A stretch of DNA of 8,926 nucleotides. It comes from Chthoniobacterales bacterium (GTDB lineage: Bacteria > Verrucomicrobiota > Verrucomicrobiia > Chthoniobacterales > JACTMZ01). Positions 1-6,996 of this stretch are shown here, piece by piece; position 1 is the stretch's first letter, and the number at the start of each line of letters is the position of its first letter. The notes under the pieces are model-generated. The model was not told the DNA's origin. It searched no databases and saw only the letters and a list, made by a program, of their open reading frames with translations. The DNA is taken from the NCBI GenBank assembly GCA_017853515.1, contig JAFMJK010000077.1, forward strand, positions 1 to 8,926, given 5' to 3'. The translations under genes and the position numbers were made by a program.

Positions 1-45
1 GGCAAGAGTAATACCAGTCCCAAAATATTTTAGATTTTGTTACTC

Positions 46-172
46 GAGGTAGGGACGAGCGGCTCGCGCATCCGCCCCCTTTCCAACGGACACACGAGCT
101 CTCCGAGCCGGAGGTCCGCGTGTCCCTACCCTCAAAACCTTGTTCGATAGTCCAGATCCTTCTCTGGCTGGT
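46..172 (+). repeat. Palindromic intergenic repeat element, left copy
   Basis: A non-coding element bounded by an inverted repeat: ggtagggac at 48-56 pairs with gtccctacc at 122-130, and the arms extend to gagg/cctc with one unpaired base. Inside are a short hairpin (cgag-cgg-ctcg, 56-66), the palindrome gagctc (96-101) and a second pairing of ggacac (88-93) with gtgtcc (120-125), so alternative folds are possible. The tail at 123-172 reappears, inverted, at the right end of the window: 42 of 45 bases match over 123-167, then a weaker match with one gap. It contains no open frame that looks real. It resembles the dispersed REP- or MITE-like repeats of bacterial genomes; the family is not identified. 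The outer edge toward position 1 is uncertain. Confidence 0.7.
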
Positions 173-199
173 ATAAACTGGCCACGAACACCCGCTGGC

Positions 200-231
200 A
201 AAAAAGAAGGGCGTCCTTGCGGGACGCCCTT
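200..231 (-). terminator. Intrinsic terminator of the RRM gene
   Basis: Read on the minus strand, a perfect 10-bp stem (AAGGGCGTCC/GGACGCCCTT, plus-strand 207-216 and 222-231) with a 5-nt loop is followed by C and then six T residues (205-200). This is a textbook rho-independent terminator. It lies 22 bp beyond the stop codon of the leftward RRM gene and so should end that transcript before the repeat element. Confidence 0.93.
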
Positions 232-253
232 CCGTGAATGCTTTGCTGCGGGC

Positions 254-664
254 TTAGTAGCCGCCGCGGTCTCCGCGGTCGCGGTATCCACCGCCACCAC
301 CACCGCCGCCGCGATAGCCGCCGCCACCGCCGCCACGGCCTCCGCCGCCGCCGCGATAGCCACCGCCACCGCCGCCACCGCCGCGGTATCCACCGCCACC
401 GCCCTGCGGACGGTCTTCACGCGGACGCGCTTCGTTGACTTGGATGGCACGGCCGTCCATGTCTTGGCCGTTGAATTTCGAGATCGCCGCGTTGGCTTCC
501 TCGTCGCTCGAGAAGGTCACGAAACCGAATCCGCGCGAGCGGCCGGTCTGACGGTCGACGGCAATCATGACGTCGGTCACGGTGCCACATTGTCCGAAGG
601 CCTCGCGGAGCGAGTCATCGGTGGTGCTGAAGGGGAGATTCCCCACATAGAGTTTGTTACCCAT
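254..664 (-). CDS. RRM-domain RNA-binding protein with glycine-rich RGG tail
   Basis: A 136-residue protein predicted to bind single-stranded RNA in the cytoplasm. One RNA-recognition motif fills residues 3-80. RNP2 is KLYVGNL (4-10) and RNP1 is RGFGFVTF (44-51), both with the aromatic residues that stack on RNA bases. The tail (about 87-136) is almost only glycine with spaced YRGGG and RGG motifs and ends DRGDRGGY. This layout matches the small glycine-rich RRM proteins of cyanobacteria and other bacteria, which are often cold-induced in known cases; the target RNA here is unknown. The ATG at 664 starts directly before the RRM and has a weak GAAAG ribosome-site candidate at 673-677. The gene lies 165 bp downstream of the co-oriented glycosidase gene, with no clear sigma70 promoter in between, and is closed by a strong terminator. 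The family call is firm; a cold role is only inference. Confidence 0.93.
   Translation of the reverse strand: MGNKLYVGNLPFSTTDDSLREAFGQCGTVTDVMIAVDRQTGRSRGFGFVTFSSDEEANAAISKFNGQDMDGRAIQVNEARPREDRPQGGGGGYRGGGGGGGGYRGGGGGRGGGGGGYRGGGGGGGGYRDRGDRGGY
257..406 (-). repeat. Low-complexity GGY/RGG-coding tract
   Basis: This is the DNA behind the glycine-rich tail. It is a nearly pure run of ccg/cca/cgg-type triplets (plus strand) broken by imperfect copies of a unit coding for YR plus 6 to 9 glycines. At least four YR-Gly units are visible (residues 93, 103, 117 and 127). Such a tract can expand or shrink by slippage or recombination, so tail length may vary between strains. The glycine-only composition creates spurious alanine- and arginine-rich frames on the opposite strand. 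Confidence 0.85.
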
Positions 665-829
665 ACTATTATCTTTCTGTTGTGTTTATCTGCCAGGCTC
701 CAAGCCGTCCGGTGCCTGCGCAAACTCCCACGAACGTATACTCAACCCGGGGGGCGCTTTCTGACCTGAACTTGTCGACTGTCGGAAGGTAACGTTGGGC
801 CGATCCGCCCCGAGCGCAAGAGAAAAGCG

Positions 830-3800
830 TCATGGAACAGGTGGAACCAGCCGGACGCGGTAGAAATACTGGCCCGACGCTGCATGCGCGGCCGATGACG
901 AGGCGCCTGTCGCGGTGACCTCGGTTCCGACATCCGTCCAACCGTCGGAAATGTTGGCCTTGGCCTGGAGGCGGTAGATTTTGTCCGCCACGGACGTCCA
1001 CGCAACCGTGCTTGTCCCGCCGCTATTGTTCACCGAGGTGATTCGGAAGGCCGAGTTGCGGTCGGTCGGATCGGTGCCGAGCTCATTTTCCTGCGCATTG
1101 GTGAAGCCGTCGCCATCGGGGTCGTTGGACGCGACGCGGTCGCCGCCTGTGATGCCGTAACCCGACCACCACGAATCCAAGATGCCGTCGGTCACACCCT
1201 CGGACGTCTTGGTGACAAGCGCGCTGGCCGTCGTCGTGCCGCTGCCCGTGCCGGCAATGATGTGGGACATTTCGCCGAAGAAAACATCGTAGTCTGCCCC
1301 GGTTCCGGATCCGTTGTTGAAAAATTCGAGCCAAGTGATGTCCGATCCGTTGCCAAGCGCGCCCGTGATCACGCTCGAACCGGTGTCGAGGCTGTAGGAG
1401 TTGGAGCCTGTCTGGGTCAGTTTGAGGCTCAAACCTGTCGCGGTGTAGGCCAGGCCGGAGTCACGCGCGGTGGACGCATCCGTGATGCGGTAAGTGTTTT
1501 GCCCGCCCACGAAATAAAATTTGAAACGAACTTTGCCGTCCGGGTCGCGCAACTCGAAGCCGGCATCCTTGCCGGAGGTGATCCAATTGTTGTCGAAACG
1601 GACGCTGAGGCTGTCGCCGGATTTCATCGGGGTGACGAGCGCGCGCGAAGCTTTGGCCGTGTTCGTGCCGTTGGCCCAAAGACCGAAACCTTTGGTGACA
1701 CCAGCACCCAAGTTCAAGTTGGCATTGTTGGCCGTGGTGGCGATGAAGTTGCCCGCGCCAGATGCCGAGTGGTTGAAGAACCATTCGCCGAATCCCGCGC
1801 CTGCTCCGGATCCTTGGGTCCAGTTGTTATAGGAGGCGGCGGAGTCCGTGTAGGCGGACGTGGCGTTGGTCGGAAAAACACCGCTGAACTGCACGTTGTT
1901 CGTGCCGCCGGCCAAAGCGATCTGATTGGTCCAATTCCAACCGTTGGCCACATTGCCGCCGGGGAACGGAATGGTCCCGCCGGTGCCGTTGGCCGGATTG
2001 GTCCACGTGAGACCGTTGGTAAACAAAGCACCGGCCCGCCCCTTGAAGGTGTAGATGTTGCTCGAGACAGCCGGAGTGCCGGCCGGATCGACCACGAGAA
2101 TCTCCGTTCCGCCGAGCGCAGCGAACGGCGTGGTGACGGAAACGGGGGCTGTATCAGCCGAGTCGCCGATCGCATTCACCGCTCTGACTTTGTAGGTGTA
2201 GGTGGTTTCGGGCGAACGACCGGTGTCGACGTAAACCGTGTCGGTCGGCGCGGCGATCTGCACATCGTCGCGGAAAAGTTTGTAGGAAGCCGCTCGGGCG
2301 GAGTTGCTCCACGAAACCGAAACGGTGGTGCTGTTCGTCGCCACGGCGGCAAGACCGGCCGGAACATCGGGTGCCTGCGTGATCGGATTCGTCGTGACGT
2401 TGAAATTCCAGTTGCCGCCGCCGTTGTTGTCCCACGTCCCGGTGCCGTTGTTGAAGACGAGGGCGATGGTCGTCGCGTTGGACGGCAGCGTGTAAGTGAA
2501 AGTCCAATTGGTGCCGTTTGTCTTGCTCATCGCCAATCCGGGCAGCGCCGTCCAGTTGGCCGTGATGTTCTGGTTGTAGCCGTGGTGGATGTTGACGTTC
2601 GTCGCACTCGCCAGCACGCGTCCTGCCGGGTTGTAGGTCACGGTCAAAGGTTGTCCGGCAACCGGATTGGTCGGGTTGATGGTGACAGCGGGACTCGTTC
2701 CGCCTCCGCCACCCCCGCCTCCGCCGCTGTTGGAGGCATCGCTGTAGTCGTCCACCCAGACATGCTGGATATCCGACTTGCTCACATTGCCCTTCGAGTC
2801 GGTCGCCTCGATGTAATAGTCGAGGAGTTTGTTGCGGAAGTTCGGGAGATTGTCGTTCGTGATTTTGGCAAAGTAGTAATCCGCCACGGCGTCGGCTTGC
2901 ACCGGCAGGAAGTAATCGATCTGGCTGTTGGCCGCCGCCGTATTGAGGGCTTCGCGCGTTTTGGGCAACTCGCGCTTGTTCATGATGATGGTCACCCACT
3001 GGCCGACCTCGACACCGCCGGCATAGGTTTCGTTCTGGTTGCTGTTGAGCGGGTTCGTTCCATCCTGATCGACGCGGATTTTCAACTTCACGTTGCCATC
3101 AGGGATGCCGTTCAGATCGTAGGCATGCGTCCAAATGTAGAACTCGGAGTTCATCCGCTTGAGGAACGCGTTGTTCGGGATCTGCGGCTGCTGGTTGAAC
3201 CAACCGAACGTGTACCAACCCGGATTGTAGGGGAACCGCTGCGGCTTGAGGACCGTCGGGCCGGTGCGATCGTTGTTGCGCCGCGATGTCGTCATCCACG
3301 GCGTCAATTTTTCCACCGCACGGCGCGTGGCCAGACCGGGCTTCATCTCGTCGTCGTTGCCGAGGCCGCCGTAGTAGTTGAAACCCGAATCGAGACCCAT
3401 GAGGTAGATGTGCCAGGCCTGCTCGACTTCGTTGGCTCCGGTCCACTGGCCGTTGCCGAGGTTATTGTAGGGATCCTGGATTTTCCACGCCTCGACGGAA
3501 CCACCCTCGTCGCGAAGGATTTGCTCGGCCGTCTCGACCCAGTTCGCGCCGGCCATGAGAGGCGCGTAGCTGTAGAACTTGAGCGCGAATCCCGGCGTCT
3601 CCATATCGATCTGCGTGCCGGGGACGGTCGTCACGCCGCGGTTGGCCACCGTGGCCACCGGCGGCTCGATCCACTTCATGAAATTCGGCGACCCGTAACA
3701 CATCTCGGGAAAAATCCAGGCGCCATCTTCGATGTGGGTCATCGGGGCGTTGCCGCCGTGGGCGTTGACGAAATCCTGCGGCGTCGACGGCTTGTAGCCG

Positions 3801-4948
3801 GCGCTGGCCGCACCGTTGAACAACTGCGGCGTTGCTTCGTTCCACGAACTCGATCCCCCGCCCCATGCATTGTCGCCGTCGGTCGAGGGCATGACCATGA
3901 CCGGACGGGCCGGATCGGAGGCGAAGGGCGAGATGAATTGCCCGATTTTCCCGATGCCCTCGTTCGCGTAACCGTAGCGGTAGGAAAGCACGTCGTCCGA
4001 CGGCACGGCGATCATGGTTTTCTCCACGCCCGTTTCTGGATTCACGTATTTCACGCGGTGCAGTTGGTAGGCGAAGGGCGCCACGTTCCAGGCCGCATTG
4101 CCGGGATTCGGCTCGCCATACCACCAACCATCGGCCGGCGAAGGCCCGAGTTGGTCCGCTTTGTTCGGAGGGCTGGAGAAAATGTTGTAGGAGCCTTCCG
4201 GGTTGGCCTTGGTGTTGTAAGTCGGACACGTGCGGCTGATGTGATGGCTGGCCACGATGACCCATTGGTATCCCTCTTCAGCCAAGACATCGATCAGATG
4301 GCGCGAGTAGCCCATTTCCGTGGGGAAGAAACCCTTGGAATGGTCGGAGAGATCGCTTTTGCCGCCCCACGCCTTCCACCACGCTTGTTTGAAAATTTGC
4401 AGCTCTTTGCGGAAAACCGACTTCGGCAGCAGCGGCGCAAGCGAGTGGTGGTAGGTGAATCCGACAAGATCCATGCGCGTTGAACCGGCCGGAGTATTCC
4501 ATCCGCGCGCTTCTTTGTAGCCGTTGTTCCAACCGCCGCCATAGCCGAGCTGTCCGAGAGAGCCGAGTTGCCGCACGTTGTCGATGAGCGATCCGGAGTA
4601 GCTGATGGCAAATCCGCCGGCGCTGTTGAAGGTAGTTAGCGAATTGCGCGGACCGCTCTGATACGAGGTGCGGCGATCATCCAAACCGAAAATATCCGTG
4701 AGATTGTTCTCCGGGTGCTGCTTGGGGCTGAGCCCGCCGTAGTTTTGCGACGGTTTGAGAACGATCGAGTCCCACGCGAATTGGCCGCGCGAGGTCTGGC
4801 CGCCATTGCTGTTCCACTCCGGCCAGTAAAGCGGTTGGTGGTTATGCCAGAAGCGTGAAACGTAGACGTTGGGGTTGGCGCGGGAAGCGGCGGGCAGGCC
4901 GACAGCGCAGAGCGCCGCAGCGAAGATCAGGATGCGGAGGGATGACAT
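830..4948 (-). CDS. Secreted multidomain GH57-type alpha-glucan hydrolase
   Basis: A 1372-residue exported protein. Order of parts: signal peptide (1-24, probable cut after ASRA); GH57-like catalytic region (about 27-560); beta-sandwich region (about 563-735); nine-glycine linker (742-750); CBM25-like starch-binding module (about 753-853, with WDNNGGGNW); fibronectin type III domain (about 860-940); unassigned, Ig-like module (945-1035); domain shared with the neighbouring small protein (about 1034-1231); calcium-loop segment DPDGDGFTNAQE (1276-1287); C-terminal beta module ending FYRVRL. GH57 signs are HNHQP (35-39), the nucleophile candidate E211 in GFFPTE, and the acid candidate D357 in TDGDNAW, where the family often has DGENAW. 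GH57 enzymes cleave or transfer alpha-glucans such as starch or glycogen; with the CBM, an alpha-amylase or amylopullulanase-like role is likely, but the exact substrate is not shown. The ATG at 4948 directly begins the signal peptide; no clear Shine-Dalgarno is seen. It follows the small secreted-protein gene by 39 bp, so the two are probably co-transcribed. Confidence 0.88.
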   Translation of the reverse strand: MSSLRILIFAAALCAVGLPAASRANPNVYVSRFWHNHQPLYWPEWNSNGGQTSRGQFAWDSIVLKPSQNYGGLSPKQHPENNLTDIFGLDDRRTSYQSGPRNSLTTFNSAGGFAISYSGSLIDNVRQLGSLGQLGYGGGWNNGYKEARGWNTPAGSTRMDLVGFTYHHSLAPLLPKSVFRKELQIFKQAWWKAWGGKSDLSDHSKGFFPTEMGYSRHLIDVLAEEGYQWVIVASHHISRTCPTYNTKANPEGSYNIFSSPPNKADQLGPSPADGWWYGEPNPGNAAWNVAPFAYQLHRVKYVNPETGVEKTMIAVPSDDVLSYRYGYANEGIGKIGQFISPFASDPARPVMVMPSTDGDNAWGGGSSSWNEATPQLFNGAASAGYKPSTPQDFVNAHGGNAPMTHIEDGAWIFPEMCYGSPNFMKWIEPPVATVANRGVTTVPGTQIDMETPGFALKFYSYAPLMAGANWVETAEQILRDEGGSVEAWKIQDPYNNLGNGQWTGANEVEQAWHIYLMGLDSGFNYYGGLGNDDEMKPGLATRRAVEKLTPWMTTSRRNNDRTGPTVLKPQRFPYNPGWYTFGWFNQQPQIPNNAFLKRMNSEFYIWTHAYDLNGIPDGNVKLKIRVDQDGTNPLNSNQNETYAGGVEVGQWVTIIMNKRELPKTREALNTAAANSQIDYFLPVQADAVADYYFAKITNDNLPNFRNKLLDYYIEATDSKGNVSKSDIQHVWVDDYSDASNSGGGGGGGGGTSPAVTINPTNPVAGQPLTVTYNPAGRVLASATNVNIHHGYNQNITANWTALPGLAMSKTNGTNWTFTYTLPSNATTIALVFNNGTGTWDNNGGGNWNFNVTTNPITQAPDVPAGLAAVATNSTTVSVSWSNSARAASYKLFRDDVQIAAPTDTVYVDTGRSPETTYTYKVRAVNAIGDSADTAPVSVTTPFAALGGTEILVVDPAGTPAVSSNIYTFKGRAGALFTNGLTWTNPANGTGGTIPFPGGNVANGWNWTNQIALAGGTNNVQFSGVFPTNATSAYTDSAASYNNWTQGSGAGAGFGEWFFNHSASGAGNFIATTANNANLNLGAGVTKGFGLWANGTNTAKASRALVTPMKSGDSLSVRFDNNWITSGKDAGFELRDPDGKVRFKFYFVGGQNTYRITDASTARDSGLAYTATGLSLKLTQTGSNSYSLDTGSSVITGALGNGSDITWLEFFNNGSGTGADYDVFFGEMSHIIAGTGSGTTTASALVTKTSEGVTDGILDSWWSGYGITGGDRVASNDPDGDGFTNAQENELGTDPTDRNSAFRITSVNNSGGTSTVAWTSVADKIYRLQAKANISDGWTDVGTEVTATGASSSAAHAASGQYFYRVRLVPPVP
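1256..1849 (-). other. Domain shared with the upstream small secreted protein
   Basis: Codes for residues about 1034-1231 of the glycosidase. Matching blocks in the same order as in the 260-residue neighbour: GF-x-x-W then GAGNFIA versus FAGNYLA; GFGLWANG versus AFALFANG; P-x-x-(S/P)-GD-x-x-S; RFKFYF versus LKFFAR; YRITDAS versus YLVTDAE; D-(S/T)-G; LSLKLT versus VALTLT; SYSLD versus TYDLE; a late I-x-x-x-x-FFN; and a closing D-x-x-F. The spacing is conserved apart from loops, mainly one longer loop in the small protein. It is probably a beta-sandwich binding domain. I cannot give it a family name. Confidence 0.7.
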
Positions 4949-4987
4949 GTTCGGGGCGAACTATTGGTTGTGCAGTGAGCTGACAAC

Positions 4988-5770
4988 TCATGGCGCGTTG
5001 CGCATGAGCTGGAAATTGTTGAAGCAAAAGTCGTGGGTCTCGGCGTTGCGGTTGAAGAACGCGACACTGTTGATCGAACCGCCAGCCTCGCCGCCGAATT
5101 TGCGCTTCTCGAAAAGTTTCACCGATTGGTCGTTCAGGTTGATCACCTCGAGATCGTAGGTGTCTTCGTCGACCATGGTCAGGGTGAGCGCCACGGCTTC
5201 CTGCGTGATGGGAATCCCGGTGTCGAATTCCTTCTCGGCATCGGTGACCAGGTAGTTGGGCGAACCCTCGCGCGCGAAAAACTTGAGGCGCGCGCCGGTC
5301 GCGGCATCGGCGACGGACTCGTTCGTGTTCCCCGTGCGGTAGGTCACGCCGATTTCGGACGGCGTGGCATCGTCCTGCTCGCTCTTGGGCACGAACGCAC
5401 CGTGCTTGATATCGAAGGAAAAATTGTCACCCGGCTCGAGCGGGACCGAAACGCCGCGGAACGCCACGACTTCCTCGTAGGATTTGCCGTTGGCGAACAA
5501 GGCGAAGGCGCGATCGTTGGCGATCGGCGCGATCTCCGGCTTCTCGCTTTTCTTGGCCAGATAGTTCCCGGCGAAACTCCCCTCGCCGTCTGACTTGGAA
5601 ACAATTTTCCAAGGGAAGAAACCATTGTCTCCGCCCGTGCCATCCCGCCACGCGGTGTTGTACATCCCCTGGTCGGCGTCATCGTCGCCGATGTTGACTT
5701 GGCTGGCGGCGAAAGAACCGTAAGCGATCAGGGAAACAAAAATGATTTGGAGGAAAGCGCGCAGAACCAT
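4988..5770 (-). CDS. Secreted single-domain protein, stand-alone copy of a glycosidase accessory domain
   Basis: A 260-residue protein of unrecognised family. It starts with a clear signal peptide (residues 1-22; hydrophobic core LQIIFVSLIAYG, cut near SFAA), so it is exported; no lipobox cysteine or further membrane segment is seen. The mature part (about 30-257) aligns by eye with residues 1034-1231 of the glycosidase encoded just downstream: GF-x-x-W at 50-54, FAGNYLA at 66-72, AFALFANG at 88-95, PLEPGD at 110-115, NYLVTDA at 172-178, DTG at 183-185, AFFN at 237-240. Acidic and beta-rich by appearance, with no catalytic motif, it could be a glucan-binding or enzyme-partner protein; that role is inference. 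The ATG at 5770 sits at the start of the signal peptide and about 10 nt after the predicted transcription start, with no Shine-Dalgarno. It lies 39 bp before the glycosidase gene and 64 bp after hldD. Confidence 0.85.
   Translation of the reverse strand: MVLRAFLQIIFVSLIAYGSFAASQVNIGDDDADQGMYNTAWRDGTGGDNGFFPWKIVSKSDGEGSFAGNYLAKKSEKPEIAPIANDRAFALFANGKSYEEVVAFRGVSVPLEPGDNFSFDIKHGAFVPKSEQDDATPSEIGVTYRTGNTNESVADAATGARLKFFAREGSPNYLVTDAEKEFDTGIPITQEAVALTLTMVDEDTYDLEVINLNDQSVKLFEKRKFGGEAGGSINSVAFFNRNAETHDFCFNNFQLMRNAP
5000..5683 (-). other. Second copy of the shared accessory domain
   Basis: Codes for residues about 30-257 of the small secreted protein, the counterpart of the domain at 1256-1849. 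Compared with that copy it carries a longer loop (residues about 120-158) between the P-x-x-GD block and the LKFF block, and its composition is more charged and less Asn/Gly/Thr-rich. The two copies are therefore diverged rather than a recent duplication. Confidence 0.68.
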
Positions 5771-5787
5771 AGGGATACGAACTTTCG

Positions 5788-5816
5788 AATCTACTCTTGG
5801 CGGGAGGGGCTGTCAA
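5788..5816 (-). promoter_or_regulatory. Sigma70-type promoter of the secreted-protein/glycosidase pair
   Basis: On the minus strand a perfect -35 box TTGACA (5816-5811) is followed after exactly 17 bp by TAGATT (5793-5788), matching four of six consensus -10 bases. Transcription would start near 5781, leaving a leader of only about 10 nt before the ATG at 5770. The promoter lies within the 64-bp gap after hldD and gives the downstream pair its own start, separate from hldD. Confidence 0.72.
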
Positions 5817-5817
5817 A

Positions 5818-5833
5818 CGGCCAAAACCGGCCG
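5818..5833 (-). terminator. Possible weak hairpin after hldD
   Basis: Right after the hldD stop, the minus strand reads CGGCC-GGTTTT-GGCCG and then TTTG. A 5-bp GC stem with only three T residues makes at best a weak terminator. It abuts the -35 box of the next promoter. Some read-through from hldD into the downstream pair is therefore plausible. Confidence 0.35.
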
Positions 5834-5834
5834 C

Positions 5835-6911
5835 TCAGTCGCCTGCGCCGTCTCCGAAGTGCTTCCGCGGCACGAGGTAATGCGAAACGTAGTCCATCAC
5901 CGCCTCGCGCAGATTGGTCACCCCCGCCCGGTAGCCGGTGGAGAGCAATTTGGTGATCTCGGCCTGGGTAAAGTATTGGTATTGCGAGCGCAGCGCCTCG
6001 GGCATTTCGATGAACTCGATACGGGGCTCGCGCCCGAGCGCCTCGAAAATGGGATGCACCAGCTCGAGCCAGGTGTGCGCTTCGCCCGACCCGATATTGA
6101 AGAGGCCCCCCGCTTTTCGACTGCTCGCCAGATGCAGGGTCATGGCCACCGCATCTTTCACGTAAAGAAAATCGCGCTTCTGTCCGCCGTACGGATAGTC
6201 CGGGTGGTAGCTCTTGAAAAGCTTCACCTGGCCCGTTTCCTCGATCTGTTTCCACGCCTTGCTCACCACGCTGCGCATGTCGCCCTTGTGCTCCTCGTTC
6301 GGACCGAAAATGTTGAAGTATTTCAGCCCGACGATGCGCTGCAGGTAACCTTCGCGCTGCGCGTGGAGGTCGAAAACCTGCTTTGACCATCCGTAGGCGT
6401 TGAGCGGACGCCAACCGGCGAGGTTGTCGGAGAAATCGTCCATCCCCGATGCGCCGTCACCGTAGGTCGCAGCCGACGAAGCATAGACAAAGCGCGACCT
6501 GCGCTTCAGAGCCCACTCGGCCAGTTGGCGCGTGCAGCCGTAATTGTTGCGCGTCAGGTAAGCCGCGTCGCGTTCCGTCGTGGAGGAGCAGGCACCCAGG
6601 TGGAAAACGTGGGTGAAGCTGCCGAACGCCGAGGCCTTGTTTTCCAACCGCCCGTAAAAATCACCCGCCTCGACGTAGTCCTCGAATGCGAGCGGCGAAA
6701 GATTTCGCCACTTTTCGCTGCTTCCGAGTTCGTCGACGACAACAATGCGGTCGACCCCGTGCCAGCGGTTCAGCGCGCCGACCAGCACGCTGCCGATGAA
6801 ACCGGCACCGCCGGTGACGAGGATCCTGTCCTTGGACGAAAAACTGCCGGCCGCGGGTTTCACTCCGCCGCGGGGCGCTTTTTTGCTCTGTGTCGCTTTG
6901 GCTTTGCCCAT
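5835..6911 (-). CDS. hldD: ADP-L-glycero-D-manno-heptose 6-epimerase
   Basis: Converts ADP-D-glycero-D-manno-heptose to the L,D form, the last step in making the activated heptose of the lipopolysaccharide inner core, in the cytoplasm with bound NADP+. The 358-residue protein is an extended short-chain dehydrogenase: TGGAGFIG at 33-40 binds the cofactor; GACSSTTE at 106-113 is identical to my recollection of the E. coli enzyme; SSAATYG at 145-151 holds the active-site Ser; YGWSK (Y173, K177) is the Y-x-x-x-K pair; GPNEEHKG holds K209, matching the second catalytic base of E. coli HldD; QKRDFLYVKD and YQYFTQAEITKL are further signature blocks. The ATG at 6911 is chosen because the longer upstream frame runs into recJ. 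Even so, about 28 Lys/Ser/Ala-rich residues precede the Rossmann fold, more than in E. coli. Other heptose-pathway genes are not adjacent. Function is secure. Confidence 0.95.
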   Translation of the reverse strand: MGKAKATQSKKAPRGGVKPAAGSFSSKDRILVTGGAGFIGSVLVGALNRWHGVDRIVVVDELGSSEKWRNLSPLAFEDYVEAGDFYGRLENKASAFGSFTHVFHLGACSSTTERDAAYLTRNNYGCTRQLAEWALKRRSRFVYASSAATYGDGASGMDDFSDNLAGWRPLNAYGWSKQVFDLHAQREGYLQRIVGLKYFNIFGPNEEHKGDMRSVVSKAWKQIEETGQVKLFKSYHPDYPYGGQKRDFLYVKDAVAMTLHLASSRKAGGLFNIGSGEAHTWLELVHPIFEALGREPRIEFIEMPEALRSQYQYFTQAEITKLLSTGYRAGVTNLREAVMDYVSHYLVPRKHFGDGAGD

Positions 6912-6960
6912 GCTGTTCGGAAGCGTAGACGCCGCATCGTGCCCGGTGCAACCCCGCGCA

Positions 6961-6989
6961 TTGCTTCGCGCCGGAACGAAACGTAACAT
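6961..6989 (+). promoter_or_regulatory. Candidate recJ promoter in the divergent gap
   Basis: In the 85-bp gap (6912-6996) between divergent hldD and recJ, TTGCTT (6961-6966) and TAACAT (6984-6989) are spaced by 17 bp. Matches to consensus are modest (three and four of six). A start about 7 nt downstream would fall at the recJ ATG, giving a leaderless or nearly leaderless message. For hldD only a poor candidate (TTGCAC, complement of 6946-6951, with no good -10) is visible. Confidence 0.35.
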
Positions 6990-6996
6990 CTTCGCC

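Noticed and set aside
46..133. Integron attC-like site or CRISPR repeat
   Set aside because: No GTTRRRY/RYYYAAC pair in the right places, no integrase and no repeat-spacer series; it is a single palindromic element.
140..769. Alanine-rich plus-strand frame over the RRM gene
   Set aside because: It is the complement of the glycine-rich triplet tract and runs across the terminator and the RRM leader; it has only a TTG start.
665..829. Promoter or cold-shock-type structured leader for the RRM gene
   Set aside because: TTGAGT, TATACG and GATAAT fragments are present, but none pairs with a partner box at proper spacing, and no convincing stem was found.
1262..4483. A 1073-codon open frame on the plus strand opposite the glycosidase gene
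   Set aside because: Its translation is rich in Arg, Val, Gly and Ala with no domain, and it mirrors the codons of a clearly real minus-strand gene. High GC removes stop codons from this antisense frame.
6745..6996. N-terminal extension of recJ to 6745
   Set aside because: It lies antisense to the hldD start region and carries no RecJ-like sequence; the family normally begins close to the ATG at 6997.
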